NCBI RefSeq assembly: GCF_038502225.1
Contig: NC_091352.1
Location: 22,383,216 to 22,447,215, forward strand
Direction of reading: 5' to 3'
DNA length: 64,000 bases
From: Cherax quadricarinatus
Taxonomy: Eukaryota; Arthropoda; Malacostraca; Decapoda; Parastacidae
Part shown: positions 52,892-64,000 of the stretch, one piece after another
Position numbering within the stretch: the first letter of the stretch is position 1
How the letters are laid out: each line of letters opens with the position of its first letter
Position numbers and translations under genes: made by a program
Notes under the pieces: generated by a model
Told to the model about the DNA's origin: nothing
Databases searched by the model: none
What the model saw: the letters and a program-made list of their open reading frames with translations, nothing else

Positions 52892-53998
52892 TTTAGTAAG
52901 TACAAGTTTGTGAGAAATCTCGTAATTGTCTGCTAATGCTGCAGTTTCCAGAATATCCGAAGCAGTATGATCGATCAGATATTCTTGTATGTCAGCAGAC
53001 ATACAGTTGTAAAACTCTTCGTGAAGTAACAACTGAACTAGACTGTCATAACTATTGCACTTTGCGGCTCTGCACCACCTCTCAAATGCAACTTTTTTCT
53101 CACGAGCAAACTCTACACAAGTTTGATCTTGTTGTCATTGTAACGCACGAAATGCACTTTGATAACTTACAGGTAACAAGTTATATCTCTAGAATAGTTT
53201 GCTTGACAGCATCATAACTAATGTACTTGGCAAATGGTAAAGCAGCAGTACAAGTTTGAGCTCTTCCTGTCAATGTTGTGTGCAACAAGGTAGCGCAGTG
53301 CTTACGTGGCCAGCTCATAGCACGTGCCTGGTTCTCAAACACATCAAAATAGGTGTCTAAGTCACTCTCAAGAACTTAGGAACCATAGAGGCAGCTTTCT
53401 GCACATAAAATGCGTCCTGTGTTGTACTAACAGGTTTATCAACTTTATCAGATTTATCCGTCTGTTGTCTTCTGAGACGAACATTTTCTCTCTGGAAATC
53501 TTCGTTCAATTTCCTCTGTGCCTCTATTTGTGCAGTCTGCAACATAATGAGGCATTCCATCCTCTCAAATTGTTCCTCAGAGATAGGACCAGTGGGTAAA
53601 GGAGGAGTGAGGAAATTAGCATGTCTTTCTGGACGGTCCTTAGGCCGGGCACCTTGTCCAGCCATCCCTAGAGAGTCTAGATCTGGTCTAGGATAAGTAG
53701 ATACAGGTGTAGCATACACGGTACTAGTATGAGGCTGAGTCATACTACCAGCTACACTCTGTACTATTGTGTTAGTGAGGCAGGAAGGTGTGAGCGTGAA
53801 TGGAGTTACACTAGGCTCAGACACTTCTGCTGTAGTTGCTCTCTCTTCTACATCATCAAATAGAGTCGTACTTCCTAATAGTGACACTATGCTCTCTGTA
53901 TCTGAATCATAATCAGACATCTCTGCATGAGCAGGAAACAATATATCTTTAATTAACGCTCTGATAGTTTCTGTGGTGTAATTCCTGTTATACGTCAC
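52892..53998 (-). pseudogene. Element E gag, N-terminus to SCAN-like capsid
   Basis: The minus-strand frame from 53998 includes MSDYDSDTESIVSLLG, a better start candidate at about 53920, a Pro-rich region, SEEQFERMECLIMLQTAQIE, a coiled-coil (QRKLNEDFQRENVRLRRQQ) and AFYVQKAASMVPKFLRVT. After a frame change the capsid continues with FDVFENQARAMSWPRKHCAT, KVAFERWCRA, LVQLLLHEEFYNCMSADIQE and TASDILETAALADNYEISHK, again SCAN-like. It is cut at 52891 by element J and continues at 47636. It matches element C in layout, not in sequence. Confidence 0.8.
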
Positions 53999-54117
53999 AC
54001 TAAGATATTTGGCTACTCGTCAACACGTCTGAAGTTTTAATGTACTCAACTCAGACAAAGTCAGAGTATCAATTAACTGTTTCACTTTGACATACATCAC
54101 GAAAATAAGTGTACTAC

Positions 54118-54424
54118 GAGACAGTGATAAGATAAGATAAAATAAGATTTCGTTCGGATTTTTAACCCCGGAGGGTTAGCCACCCAGGATAACCCAAGAA
54201 AGTAAGTGCGTCATCGAGGACTGTCTAACTTATTTCCATTGGGGTCCTTGATCTTGTCCCCCAGGATGCGACCCACACCAGTCGACTAACACCCAGGTAC
54301 CTATTTGCTGCTAGTTCAACAGGTGTAAGGAAACGTGTCGAAATGTTTCCACCCGCCGGGAATCGAACCCAGGCCCTCCGTGTGTGAAGCGGGAGCTTTT
54401 AGCCACCAGGCCACCGGGCCCTGT
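54118..54424 (-). mobile_element. tRNA-derived SINE
   Basis: Read on the minus strand from about 54424: CCCGGTGGCCTGGTGGCTAA, AGCTCCCGCTTCACACACGG and then the B-box-like GGGTTCGATTCCC, a tRNA-like head carrying an internal RNA polymerase III promoter. A unique body of about 200 bp follows, and a tail of TTATC/CTTATC units (GATAAGATAAGATAAAATAA on the plus strand, from about 54127). A short GTGAT on both sides (54122-54126 and 54421-54426 region) may be a target-site duplication. I recall it as a high-copy decapod repeat. Confidence 0.75.
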
Positions 54425-55985
54425 GATTATGGGAAACTATAATCCTAATAGGAATTTTAGTGTTGGTTGTCTTAGAGCTAGAGCTCATAAACAGTATTTC
54501 CATCTCCTTGGATCAAGAGAATCAGTCAAGTACATACATCCACCTAGTATGTTGTACAAGACTAAACTCAAAGTCTTCAGATTAGGAAAGTACTCAAAGT
54601 GTTTGACCATAGAGTTACTAGTGTGTCATACTGGACAATTTCTCCAACACCTTGGATTAAGAGCATCCCGGACAGGCCGATATTTGTTACGAAAAACGCG
54701 ATATCTAATAAGCATAGAGATCTCCAGTGAATACTAGAAAGGACTGCCATTCTAGCATCCAGCCTGTTACTGGGTTTTTGTAACAAGTAGTCAGTATCCT
54801 GGTCCAATTATCCATTAGAATTTAGTAAGATTCAATAGTGCTTCAAGATTACAACTGGTAGGCGACTAACTAAAGAAATTAAAATTTAATAAGTTTATTA
54901 ATAAATATTAAGATGTCTAGGTGTATATTATCAAAGTACATTAAAGGAATCAAAATAATCAAAATAATCACTTCTTTCATGTACAGTAGTATTGTGCTGA
55001 AGGCACATATCATATCTTTATGGCTTATAAGTACCGTCTGGTACATTATTAGAATTTGACAACATAATACAAATATATAAAAGTAAGTTTGTATGTATGT
55101 GTGTAGGTGCTCTAAGTAGTTTGCTATGTCTCAAGACTCGACTAGACTAAACCATTGACTGACTAAAAGTCCTCACATAAACTAACTTCTTGACCAACCT
55201 GGCAATCACAACAGCTTGCATGAACAATAAAACGACTCATAAGGCGAACAGCAATATAACAAGTAACAGCGACACAGAATCACAAACAAGGAAATAATAT
55301 AACGACATTAAGTAGGGACCATCTGCAGATCCTCCACAATAGTCGCAAAACTCCCATACTACTGAATCTAAATTCAGCATTAGAAAATCCCCGACTGTGA
55401 TAGTGCACAGATACCAGTACAAATTAGGTCAGAAGCTATAGCTCAGGACCTGAGTTTCTCAGAGTGCCTATGAGACACACAATCTCAATACAACGTCGAT
55501 AATCAATAAGTCTAGGCTATGTTCTGTGAACAGAGTTACACAGAACCAACAACAAGAAAGCGACAGAGATGATCTTCCAACAAGGGCCCACAAGGGAGAG
55601 CAGTAGAGGGACCTCTTGTTAGAAGCACGTCAAACAGACAAGAAGCAGCGCAGGCCAGGCAGTCTACTCCAGGTGAGGTGTGATCACCCCCCCCCCTGTT
55701 CACGTGACTCTCCAGAGACTGCTGCTGCCTAGCAACACAGAAGCCAGCACTGTAATGAGTGGAGAGAGAACACAGTAGTTAGACAATGTTGTCAGCTACT
55801 TAACACTCGAACCACGAGCACTGAATAATATATAAATGTTACATCCTACCTAATAAATATAACTAAGTCAAATAATAATATAAAGCAATATATTTACGAT
55901 TTAGCTATTATCGCAAATATAAGCAATATAAAATTATATGAATAGGTAATATACACTATATACATTGTGACCCATTCAGGGGTCG
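54425..55985. other. Unassigned AT-rich region
   Basis: About 1.5 kb with no recognised gene or element. If element E is complete, its 5' LTR and leader should be here, upstream of gag on the minus strand. I found no second LTR copy to confirm it. Short frames (54384-54737 and 55237-55422) show no motif. A C-run at 55687-55696 precedes TGTTCACGTGACTC. Confidence 0.5.
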
Positions 55986-55989
55986 CAAT

Positions 55990-57300
55990 AGGCAGCCTTA
56001 CCTACTCTCGTGTTGTCAGTACAACTGGTGGTGAGGCAGCCTTACTGACCCTCGTGTTGTCAATACAACTAGTGGTGATGCAGCCTTACTGACACTCGTG
56101 CTGTCAATACAACTGGTGGTGAGGCAGCTTTACTGACCCTCGTGTTGTCAATACAACTAGTGGTGATGCAGCCTTACTGACACTCGTGTTGTCAGTACAA
56201 CTGGTGGTGAGGCAGCCTTACTGACCCTCATGTCAGTGCAACTGGTGGTGAGGCAGCCTTACTGACCCTCATGTTGTCAGTACAACTGGTGGTGAGACAG
56301 CCTTACTGACCCTCGTGTTGTCAGTACAACTGGTGGTGTGACAGCCTTACTGACCCTCGTGTTGTCAGTACAACTGGTGATGAGGCAGTCTTACTGACCC
56401 TCGTGTTGTCAGTACAACTGGTGGTGTGACAGCCTTACTGACCCTCGTGTTGTCAGTACAACTGGTGGTGAGACAGCCTTACTGACCCTCGTGTTGTCAG
56501 TACAACTGGTGGTGTGACAGCCTTACTGACCCTCGTGTTGTCAGTACAACTGGTGGTGAGGCATTCTTACTGACCCTCGTGTTGTCAGTGCAACTGGTGG
56601 TGAGGCAGCCTTACTGACCCTCGTGTTGTCAGTACAACTGATGGTAAGGCAGCCTTACTGACCCTCGTGTTGTCAGTACAACTGGTAGTGAGGCAGCCTT
56701 ACTGACTCTCGTGTTGTCAGTACAACTGGTGGTGAGGCAGCATTATTGACCCTCGTGTTGTCAGTACAACTGATGGTGAGGCAGCCTTACTGACCCTCGT
56801 GTTCTCAGTACAACTGGTGGTGAGGCAGCCTTACTGACCCTCGTGATGTCAGTACAACTGGTGGTGAGGCAGTCTTACTGACGCTTGTGTTGTCAGTACA
56901 ACTGGTGGTGAGGCAGCCTTACTGACCCTCGTGTTGTCAGTGCAACTGATGGTGAGGCAGCCTTACTGACTCTCGTGTTGTCAGTACAACTGGTGGTGAG
57001 CCAGCCTTACTGACTTTCGTGTTGTCAGTACAACTGGTGGTGAGGCAGCATTATTGACCCTCGTGTTGTCAGTATAACTGGTGGTGAGCCAGCCTTACTG
57101 ACTTTCGTGTTGTCAGTACAACTGGTGGTGAGGCAGCCTTACTGACCATCGTGTTGTCAGCACAATTGGTGGTGAGGTAGCCTTACTGACCCTAGTGTTG
57201 TCAGTATAACTGGTGGTGAGGCAGCATTATTGACCCTCGTGTTGTCAGTATAACTGGTGGTGAGGCAGCCTTGCTGACCCTCGTGTTGTCAGCACAACTG
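55990..57300. repeat. 44-bp minisatellite, about 30 copies
   Basis: Tandem units of 44 bp. Each carries GGCAGCCTTACTGACCCTCG and the dyad GTTGTCAGTACAAC, which can fold into a 5-bp stem (GTTGT/ACAAC), then TGGTGGTGA. Units differ by single substitutions and small deletions, e.g. CTCATGTCAGTGCAAC near 56228. Some units share variants (GTGTGACAGCC), suggesting higher-order duplication. Confidence 0.93.
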
Positions 57301-57374
57301 AATTAACAGCCCAACTATATCCTCTTGCTGTGCATACAGAGAAAAGCTGAGCAATTAGGAGGAGCCAATAACAA

Positions 57375-57485
57375 TGAAGTGCCCCCCTGTCCTGGTACAG
57401 CCTGGTTGATCAGACCCTGATCCACCATGAGGCCTGGTCCCAGACTGAACCGCTGGGGCGTTAACCCCTGACACCCTCTCCAGGT
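57375..57485 (+). repeat. Interspersed repeat 1 (AGCCTGGTTGATCAG type)
   Basis: Contains AGCCTGGTTGATCAGACCCT, GAGGCCTGGTCCCAGAC, GGGGCGTTAACCCCTGACAC and TCTCCAGGTAAA. A second diverged copy in the same orientation is at 59968-60063. The pair brackets the 33-bp array. The GGGGCGTT...CCCC part is a small inverted repeat. I remember similar sequence as abundant in decapods. Confidence 0.7.
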
Positions 57486-57599
57486 AAACTGATGGAAGGA
57501 GGTTCGAGCCTTGAAACTCCTTACACTGAATGGCTTTCACGAATCTAACTCTTCTCATAATAATGATTCCTAGTATTTAGGTCGTTTCGTGATCCGAGA

Positions 57600-59830
57600 A
57601 CGATATCCTAGTATGCCATAATGCCAGTCGTCTGTGCCCACTAGTATGCCATAATGCCAGTCGTCTGTGCCCCCTAGTATGCCATAATGCCAGTCCTCTC
57701 TGCCCCGTAGCATGCCACAATACCAGTACTCTGTGCCCCCTAGCATGCCATAATGCCAGTCCTCTGTGCCCCCTAGCATGCCATAATACCAGTACTCTGT
57801 ACCCCCTAACATGCCATAATACCAGTACTCTCTGCCCCCTAGTATGCCACAATGTTAGTCCTCTGCGCCCCCTATCATGCCATAATACCAGTACTCTGTG
57901 CCCCTTAGAATGCAATAATGCCAGTCCTCTGTGCCTCCTAGTATGCCATAATGCCAATCCTGTGCCTCTTAGTATGCCATAATGCCAGTCCTCTGTGCCC
58001 CCTAGCATACCATAATGCCAATCCTCTGTGCCTCCTAGTATGCCATAATGGTAGTCCTCTGTGCCTACTAGTATGCCATAGTGTCAGTCCTCTGTGCCTC
58101 CTAGAATGCCATAATGTGAGTCCTCTGTGACCCTTAGCATGCCATTATGCCAGACCTCTTTGCACCCTAGTATGCCATAATGCCAGTCCTCTGTGCCCCC
58201 TAGTATGCCATGATGCCAGTACTCTGTTCTCCCTATTATGGCATAATGCCAGTGCTCTGTGCTCCATTGTGTGCCATAATGCCAGTCCTCGGTGCCCCCT
58301 AGTATGCCATAATGCCAGTCCTCTGTACCACTTAGTATGCTTTAATGCCAGTCCTCTGTGCCCCCTAGCATGCCATAATGCCAGACCACTGTGCCACCTA
58401 GCATGCCATAATGCCAGACTTCTGTGCCCCCTAGTATACCATAATGCCAGTCTGTTCCCCCTAGTATGCCATAATGCCAGTCCTCTGTGCCCCTTAGTGT
58501 GCTTTAATGCCAGTCCTCTGTGCCCCCAGTATGCCATAATGCCAGTCCTATGTGCCCCCTAGCATCCCATAATGTCAGACCACTGTGCAACTAATGCCAG
58601 TCCTCGGTGCCCCCTAGTATGCCATAATGCCAGTCCTCTGTACCACTTAGTGTGCTTTAATGCCAGTCCTCTGTGCCCCCTAGCATGCCATAATGCCAGA
58701 CTTCTGTGCCACCTAGCATGCCATAATGCCAGACTTCTGTGCCCCCTAGTGTACCATAATGCCAGTCTGTTCCCCCTAGTATGCCATAATGCCAGTCCTC
58801 TGTGCCCCTTAGTGTGCATTAATGCCAGTCCTCTGTGCCCCCCAGTATGCCATAATGCCAGTCCTTTGTGCCACGTAGCATGCCATAATGCCAGACCTCT
58901 GTGCCACCTAGCATGCCATAATGCCAGTCCTCTGTGCCCCTTAGTATGCTTTAATGCCAGTCCTCTGTGCCCCCCAGTATGCCATAATGCCAGTCCTATG
59001 TGCCCCCTAGCATGCCATAATGTCAGACCACTGTGCCACCTAGTATGCCATAATACCAGACCTCTGTGCCACCTAGTATGCCATAATGCCAGACCTCTGT
59101 GCCACCTAGCATGCCATAATGCCAGACTTCTGTGCCCCTTAGTATACCATAATGCCAGACCTCTGTTCCCCCTAGTATGCCATAATGCCAGTCCTCTGTG
59201 CCCCTTAGTGTGATTTAATGCCAGTCCTCTGTGCCCCCCAGTATGCCATAACGCCAGTCCTATGTGCCCCTAGCATGCCATAATGTCAGACCACTGTGCC
59301 ACCTAGTATGCCATAATGCCAGTCCTTTGTGCCCCGTAGCATGCCATAATGCCAGACCTCTGTGCCACCTAGTATGCCATAATGCCAGACCTCTGTGCCA
59401 CCTAGTATGCCATAATGCCAGTCCTCTGTGCCCCCTAGTATGCCATAATGCCAAACCTCTGTGCCACCTAGTATACCATAATGCAAGTCCTCTGTGCCCC
59501 CTAGTATGCCATAATGCCAAACCTCTGTGCCACCTAGTATGCCATAATGCCAGTCCTCTGTGCCCCTAGTATGCCATAATGCCAAACCTCTGTGCCACCT
59601 AGTATGCCATAATGCCAGTCCTCTGTGCCCCCTAGTATGCCACAATGCCAAACCTCTGTGCCACCTAGTATGCTATAATGCCAGTCCTCTGTGCCCCCTA
59701 GTATGCCATAATGCCAAACCTCTGTGCCACCTAGTATGCTATAATCCCAGTCCTCTGTGCCCCCTAGTATGCCATAATGCCAAACCTCTGTGCCACCTAG
59801 TATACCATAATGCCAGTTCTCTGTGCCACA
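57600..59830. repeat. 33-bp minisatellite, about 67 copies
   Basis: Tandem units of mostly 33 bp with core TAGTATGCCATAATGCCAG followed by TCCTCTGTGCCCCC. As 33 is divisible by three, long open frames appear on both strands with 11-residue repeats such as HNASPLCPLVC and GHRGLALWHTR. These are by-products of the unit length, not genes. The left part (57600-58300) is more diverged than the right (59280-59830), where a two-unit (66-bp) alternation of AGTCCTCTGTGCCCC and AAACCTCTGTGCCAC is seen. Confidence 0.93.
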
Positions 59831-59967
59831 ACGCTGATGTTTGGAATAGTTCAGAATGCGACATTAGATGACAATGAAGTTAAATATTAACGTTGCACTC
59901 GACAGACACCTAAAGTCAGTACCCGAATAGCCTGGCTGTGGTTCGTACATAGGGTTACGTGCGGCCA

Positions 59968-60063
59968 GCAGTAACAGCCTGGTTGATCAGGCCCTGATTC
60001 ACCATGAAGCCTGGTCACAGACAGCGCCGCGGGGGCGTTGACCCCCGAAACCATCTCCAGGTA
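59968..60063 (+). repeat. Interspersed repeat 2 (AGCCTGGTTGATCAG type)
   Basis: Contains CAGCCTGGTTGATCAGGCCC, AAGCCTGGTCACAGAC, GGGGGCGTTGACCCCCGAAA and TCTCCAGGTATA. Same orientation as the copy at 57375-57485. Confidence 0.7.
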
Positions 60064-60334
60064 TAATAATTTACTCAATCCACCTGTGAGGTCAACACAT
60101 CAACTCAGAGTTTTAAAACTGACCAGATGATTTTTTCTAATTACTCATGGTAAATTTAGGCCTACACAGCCTAAACTCACCATGAGACGTTCCTTCCAGT
60201 TCACACGAAGCGTCAGCCACTCAAGACGTTTACTAGTGCTAAATCAGAGGAAAGTGCTAAAACCTTAAGGGTGACGCCATATAACGTCTGTTGATCCGAG
60301 GAAAGGAACGATAAATCCAGTTTCTTGCATCAAG

Positions 60335-60815
60335 AGCCCTTCACCGGTATCAAGAGCCCTTCAAAGGTATCAAGAGCAGTTCACCGGCAACAAGAGTCCT
60401 TCACCGGTGTCAAGAGTCCTTCACCGGTATCAAGAGCCCTTCGCCGTTATCAAGAGCCTTTTACCGGTATCAAGATACATTCACCGGTATCAAGAGCCCT
60501 TTAACGTATCAAGAGCCCTTGAACGGTATCAAGGGTCCTTTACTGGTATCAAGGGTCTTTTCTCCGGTATTAAAGGACCTTCACTGGTATCAAAAGCAAT
60601 TGACAAGCATCAAGAGCCCTTTACCGGTATCAAGAGTTCTTCATCGGCATCAAGAGCCCTTCACCGGTATCAAGAACCCTTCACCGGTATCAAGAGTCCT
60701 TTACCAGTATCAATAATCCCTTGCCTATAACAACAGCCCTTCAAATTCATCAAGAGCCCTTCATCTGTATCAAGAGCCCTTCATCGGTAACAAGGTACCT
60801 TCACCGGTATCAAGA
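60335..60815. repeat. 20-bp minisatellite, about 24 copies
   Basis: Units close to TTCACCGGTATCAAGAGCCC, each with several substitutions. The open frames across it (60407-60730 and 60519-60716) reflect the repeat. It is unrelated in sequence to its neighbours. Confidence 0.9.
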
Positions 60816-60894
60816 CAAAATGTCATCAACAGACTCCATTAAATATACCAATCTTCTTCTAAGTAGAAAACAAAAGTTTTGATATTTTGAAGAC

Positions 60895-63800
60895 TATTTT
60901 AGAAGCCAATCTTAGAAGCCCATCTTAAAAACCTATCTCAGAAGCCCATTTTAGAAGCCCATCCTAGAAGCCCATCTTGGAAGCTCATCCTAGAAGCCCA
61001 TCTTAGAAGCCCATCCTAGAAGCCCATCTTAGAAGCCCATTCTAGAAGCCCATCCTGGAAGCCAAACATAAAAGCCCATCTTAGAAGCCCATCTTAGAAG
61101 TGCATCTTAGAAGCCCATCTTAGAAGTCCATCTTAAAAGCCCATCTTAGAAGCCCATCCTAGAAGACCATCTTAGAAGCCCATCCTAGAAGCCCATCTTA
61201 GAAGCCCATCCTAGAAGCCCATCTTAGAAGACCATCTTAGAAGCTCATCTTAGAATCCCATATTAGAAGCCCATCATAGAAGCCCGTCTTTGAAGCCCAT
61301 CTTAGAAGCCCATCTCAGAAACCCATCTTTGAAGCCCATCTTAGAAGCCCGTGTTAGAAACCCATCTTAGAAGCCCATCTTATAAGCCCATCGTAGAAAC
61401 CCATCATAGAAGCCCATCCTAGAAGCCGATCTTAGAAGCCCATTATAGAAGCCCATCCTAGAACCCAAACTTAGAAGCACATCTTAGAACCCCATCTTAG
61501 AAGCCCATCTTAGAAGCCCATCTTAGAAGTCCATCTTAGAAGCCCTTCTTAGAAGCCCATCACAGAAGCCCATCTTAGAAGCCCATAGTAGAAGCCCATC
61601 CTAGAAGCCAAACTTAGAAGCCCATCTTAGAAGCCAATCTTAGAAGTACATCATACAAGCCAACCTTAGAAGCCCATCTTAGAAGCCCATCTTAGAAACC
61701 AATCCTAGAAGCCCATCTTAGAAGCCCATCCTAGAAGCTCATCTTAAAAACCCATCCTAGAAGCCCATCTTAGAAGAAAAATCTTAGAAGCACATCTTAG
61801 AAGCCCATCTTAGAAGCCCATTTTAGCCCATCTTAGAAGCCCATCTTAGAAGCCCATCTTAGAAACCCATCCTAGAAGCCCATCCATGAAGCCCATCTTA
61901 GAAGCCCATCCTAGAAGCCAATCTTAGAAGCCCGTCTTAGAAGCCCATCATAGAAACCCATCTTAGAAACACATCTTAGAAGCCCATCTTAGAAGCCCAT
62001 CCTAGAAGCCCATCTTGGAAGCCCATCTTTGAAGCCCATCTTAGAAGCCCATCTTATAAGCTTATCCTAAATGCCCATTTAGAATCCCATCTTAGAAACC
62101 CATCCTAGAAGCCCATCTTAGAAGCTCATTCTAGAAGCCCATCTTAGAAGCACATCTTAGAAGCCCATCTTAGAAGCCCATCTTAGAAGCACATCTTAGA
62201 AGCCCATCTTAGAAGCCCATCCTAGAAGCCTATCTTAGAAGCCCATATTAGAAGCCCATCTTGGAAGTCCATGTTAGAAGCCCATGTTAGAAGCCCATGT
62301 TAGAAGCCCATGTTAGAAGTCATGTTTGAAGCCCATCCTAGAAGCCCATCTTAGAAGCCCATCTTAGAAGCCCATCTTAGAAGCCCATCTTAGAAGCACA
62401 TCTTGGAAGCCCATCTTAGAAGCCCATCCTAGAAGCCTATCTTAGAAGCCGATATTAGAAGCCCATGTTTGAAGTCCATGTTAGAAGCCCATGTTAGAAG
62501 CCCATGTTAGAAGCCCACGTTAGAAGCCATATTAGAAGCCCATCCTAGAAACCCATCTTAGAAGCCCATCTTAGAAGCCCATCTTAGAAGCCATCTTAGA
62601 AGCCAATCTTTGAAGCCCATCCTAGAAGCCCATCTTAGAAGCCCATCTTAGAGGCCCATCATAGAAGCTCATCTTAGAAGCCCATCTTAAAAGCCCATCT
62701 TAGAAGTCCATCTTAGAAGCGTATCTTAGAAGCAATTCTTAAAATCCCATCTTAGAAGCCCATCTTAGAAGCCCATCTTAAAAGCCCATCTTAGAAGCAC
62801 ATCTTAGAAGCCCATCTTAGAAGCCCATCTTAGAAGCCCATCTTTGAAGCCCATCTCAGAAGCCCACCTTAGAAGCCCATCTTAGAAGCTCATCTTAAAA
62901 GCCCATCCTAGAATCCTATCCTAGAAGCCAATCTTAGAAGCCCGTCTTAAAAGCCAATCATAGACGCCCATCTAAAAAGCCCATCTTTGAATCCCATCCT
63001 AATTGCCCATTATAGAAGCCCATCCTAGAAGCCCATCTAAGAAGCCCATCTTAGAAGCCCATCTTAGAAGCCCATCTTAGAAGCCCATCTTAGAAGCCCA
63101 TCTTAGAAGCCCATCTTAGAAGCCCATCTTAGAAGCCCATCCTAGAAGCCCATCTTAGAAGCTCATGTTAGAAGTCCATCTTAGAAGTGTATCTTGGAAG
63201 CCCATTTTAGTAGCCTGTCTTAGAAGCCCATCTTAGAAGCCTATCTTAGAAGCCCATCTTAGAAGCCAATTTTAGAAACCCATTTTAAAAGCCCATCTTA
63301 GAAGCCCATCTTAGAAGCTCATCTTAGAAGCCCATCTTATAAGCTCACCTTAGAAGCCCAGCTTAGGAGCCCATCTTAGAAGCTCTTCTTAGAAGCCCAT
63401 CCTAAAAGCCCATCTTAGAAGCCCATCTTAGAGGCCCATCTTAGAAGCCCATCTTAGAAGCCCATCTTGAAAGCCCATCTTAGAAGCCCTTCTTAGAATC
63501 CCATCTTAGAAGCCAATCTTCAAACTCATCTTAAAAGCCCATCTTAGAAGCCCATCCTAGAAGCCCATCTTGGAAGCTCATCCTAGAAGCCCATCTTAGA
63601 AGCCCACCCTAGAAGCCCATCTTAGAAGCCCATTCTAGAAGCCCATCCTAGAAGCCCAACATAAAAGCCCATCTTAGAAGCCCATCTTAGAAGTACATCT
63701 TAGATGCCCATCTTAGAAATCCATCTTAAAAGCCCATCTCAGAAGCCCATCCTAGAAGACCATCTTAGAAGCCTATCCTAGAAGCCCGTCTTAGAAGCCC

Positions 63801-64000
63801 ATCCTAGAAGCCCATCTTAGAAGACCATCTTAGAAGCCCGTCTTAGTATCCCATATTAGAAGCCCATCTTAGAAGCCCGTCTTAGAAGCCCATCTTTGAA
63901 GCCCATCTTAGAAACCCATCTTAGAAGCCCATCTTTGAAGCCCATCTTAGAAGCCCATTTTAGAAACGCATCTTTGAAGCCCATCTTAGAAGCCCGCCTT
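60895..64000. repeat. 13-bp minisatellite, more than 230 copies, continues past the window
   Basis: Units of CCCATCTTAGAAG with frequent CTT/CCT alternation (CCCATCCTAGAAG). Over 3.1 kb it is almost uninterrupted, with occasional short units and substitutions. Long blocks recur at a distance: the run at 60940-61210 is closely similar to that at 63560-63830, including the rare variant AACATAAAAGCCC. No frame stays open, because 13 is not divisible by three. Confidence 0.95.

Noticed and set aside
54360..54424. Possible tRNA gene (GGGTTCGATTCCC B box)
   Set aside because: The tRNA-like head is attached to a 200-bp body and a short tandem tail and lacks a full cloverleaf with a clear anticodon arm, so it is a SINE.
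58572..59213. A 213-codon open frame with 11-residue repeats, possible repeat protein
   Set aside because: It is produced by a 33-bp tandem unit that is open in several frames on both strands. No start context, signal or other domain supports a gene.
55990..64000. Regularly repeated sequence that could be mistaken for a CRISPR array
   Set aside because: Units are directly adjacent without unique spacers, and the surrounding DNA is eukaryotic transposon sequence. These are minisatellites.

Overview
The window is repeat-dense eukaryotic DNA with no recognisable host gene, rRNA, free-standing tRNA or CRISPR array. Nearly every long reading frame belongs to a retrotransposon, and most are broken. 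The transposon mix (Tx1/L1-clade and RTE-clade LINEs, Gypsy-type LTR elements, a tRNA-derived SINE, and short repeats I recall from decapod sequence) suggests a crustacean, most likely a decapod such as a crayfish. That is inference from memory, not from a search.

Layout. 1-6043: a decayed plus-strand Tx1-like LINE (element 1), split in its ORF2 by a 5'-truncated RTE LINE (3811-5840). 6044-~11700: a minus-strand Tx1-like LINE (element H) with both ORFs uninterrupted. ~11700-13020: Tx1 fragments, a 100-N gap and an inverted ORF1/RT fragment. 13021-19577: minus-strand LTR element A. 19578-21434 and 32837-34235: parts of minus-strand Gypsy element E plus a gag start of another element (D). 21435-32836: plus-strand Tx1-like LINE G inserted into the integrase gene of E and itself carrying three insertions. 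34236-47405: plus-strand LTR element B (same family as A) inserted into E, and itself holding LTR element C (36640-44038, minus strand). 47649-52879: Tx1-like LINE J inserted into the gag gene of E. 52892-53998: start of E gag. 54118-54424: SINE. 55990-64000: four unrelated minisatellite arrays in a row, the last running off the window.

The window therefore reads as a nested stack. E is the oldest layer and was opened at three sites by G, B and J. B was opened by C, and G by an RTE copy, an I-like ORF1 fragment and an unknown AT-rich insert. Target-site duplications for G (CTCAAAC) and J (about 11-12 bp) are visible, and removing G restores a continuous integrase frame.

The most interesting signal is domain order. 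A and B carry Gypsy-type reverse transcriptase/RNase H, but integrase lies upstream of RT (gag-PR-INT-RT-RH, the Copia-like order). C and E also have integrase straight after protease. All have a SCAN-like capsid segment. This matches the Gmr1-like group of Ty3/Gypsy elements, first described from deuterostomes. In A and B the RT active site reads YFDN instead of YxDD.
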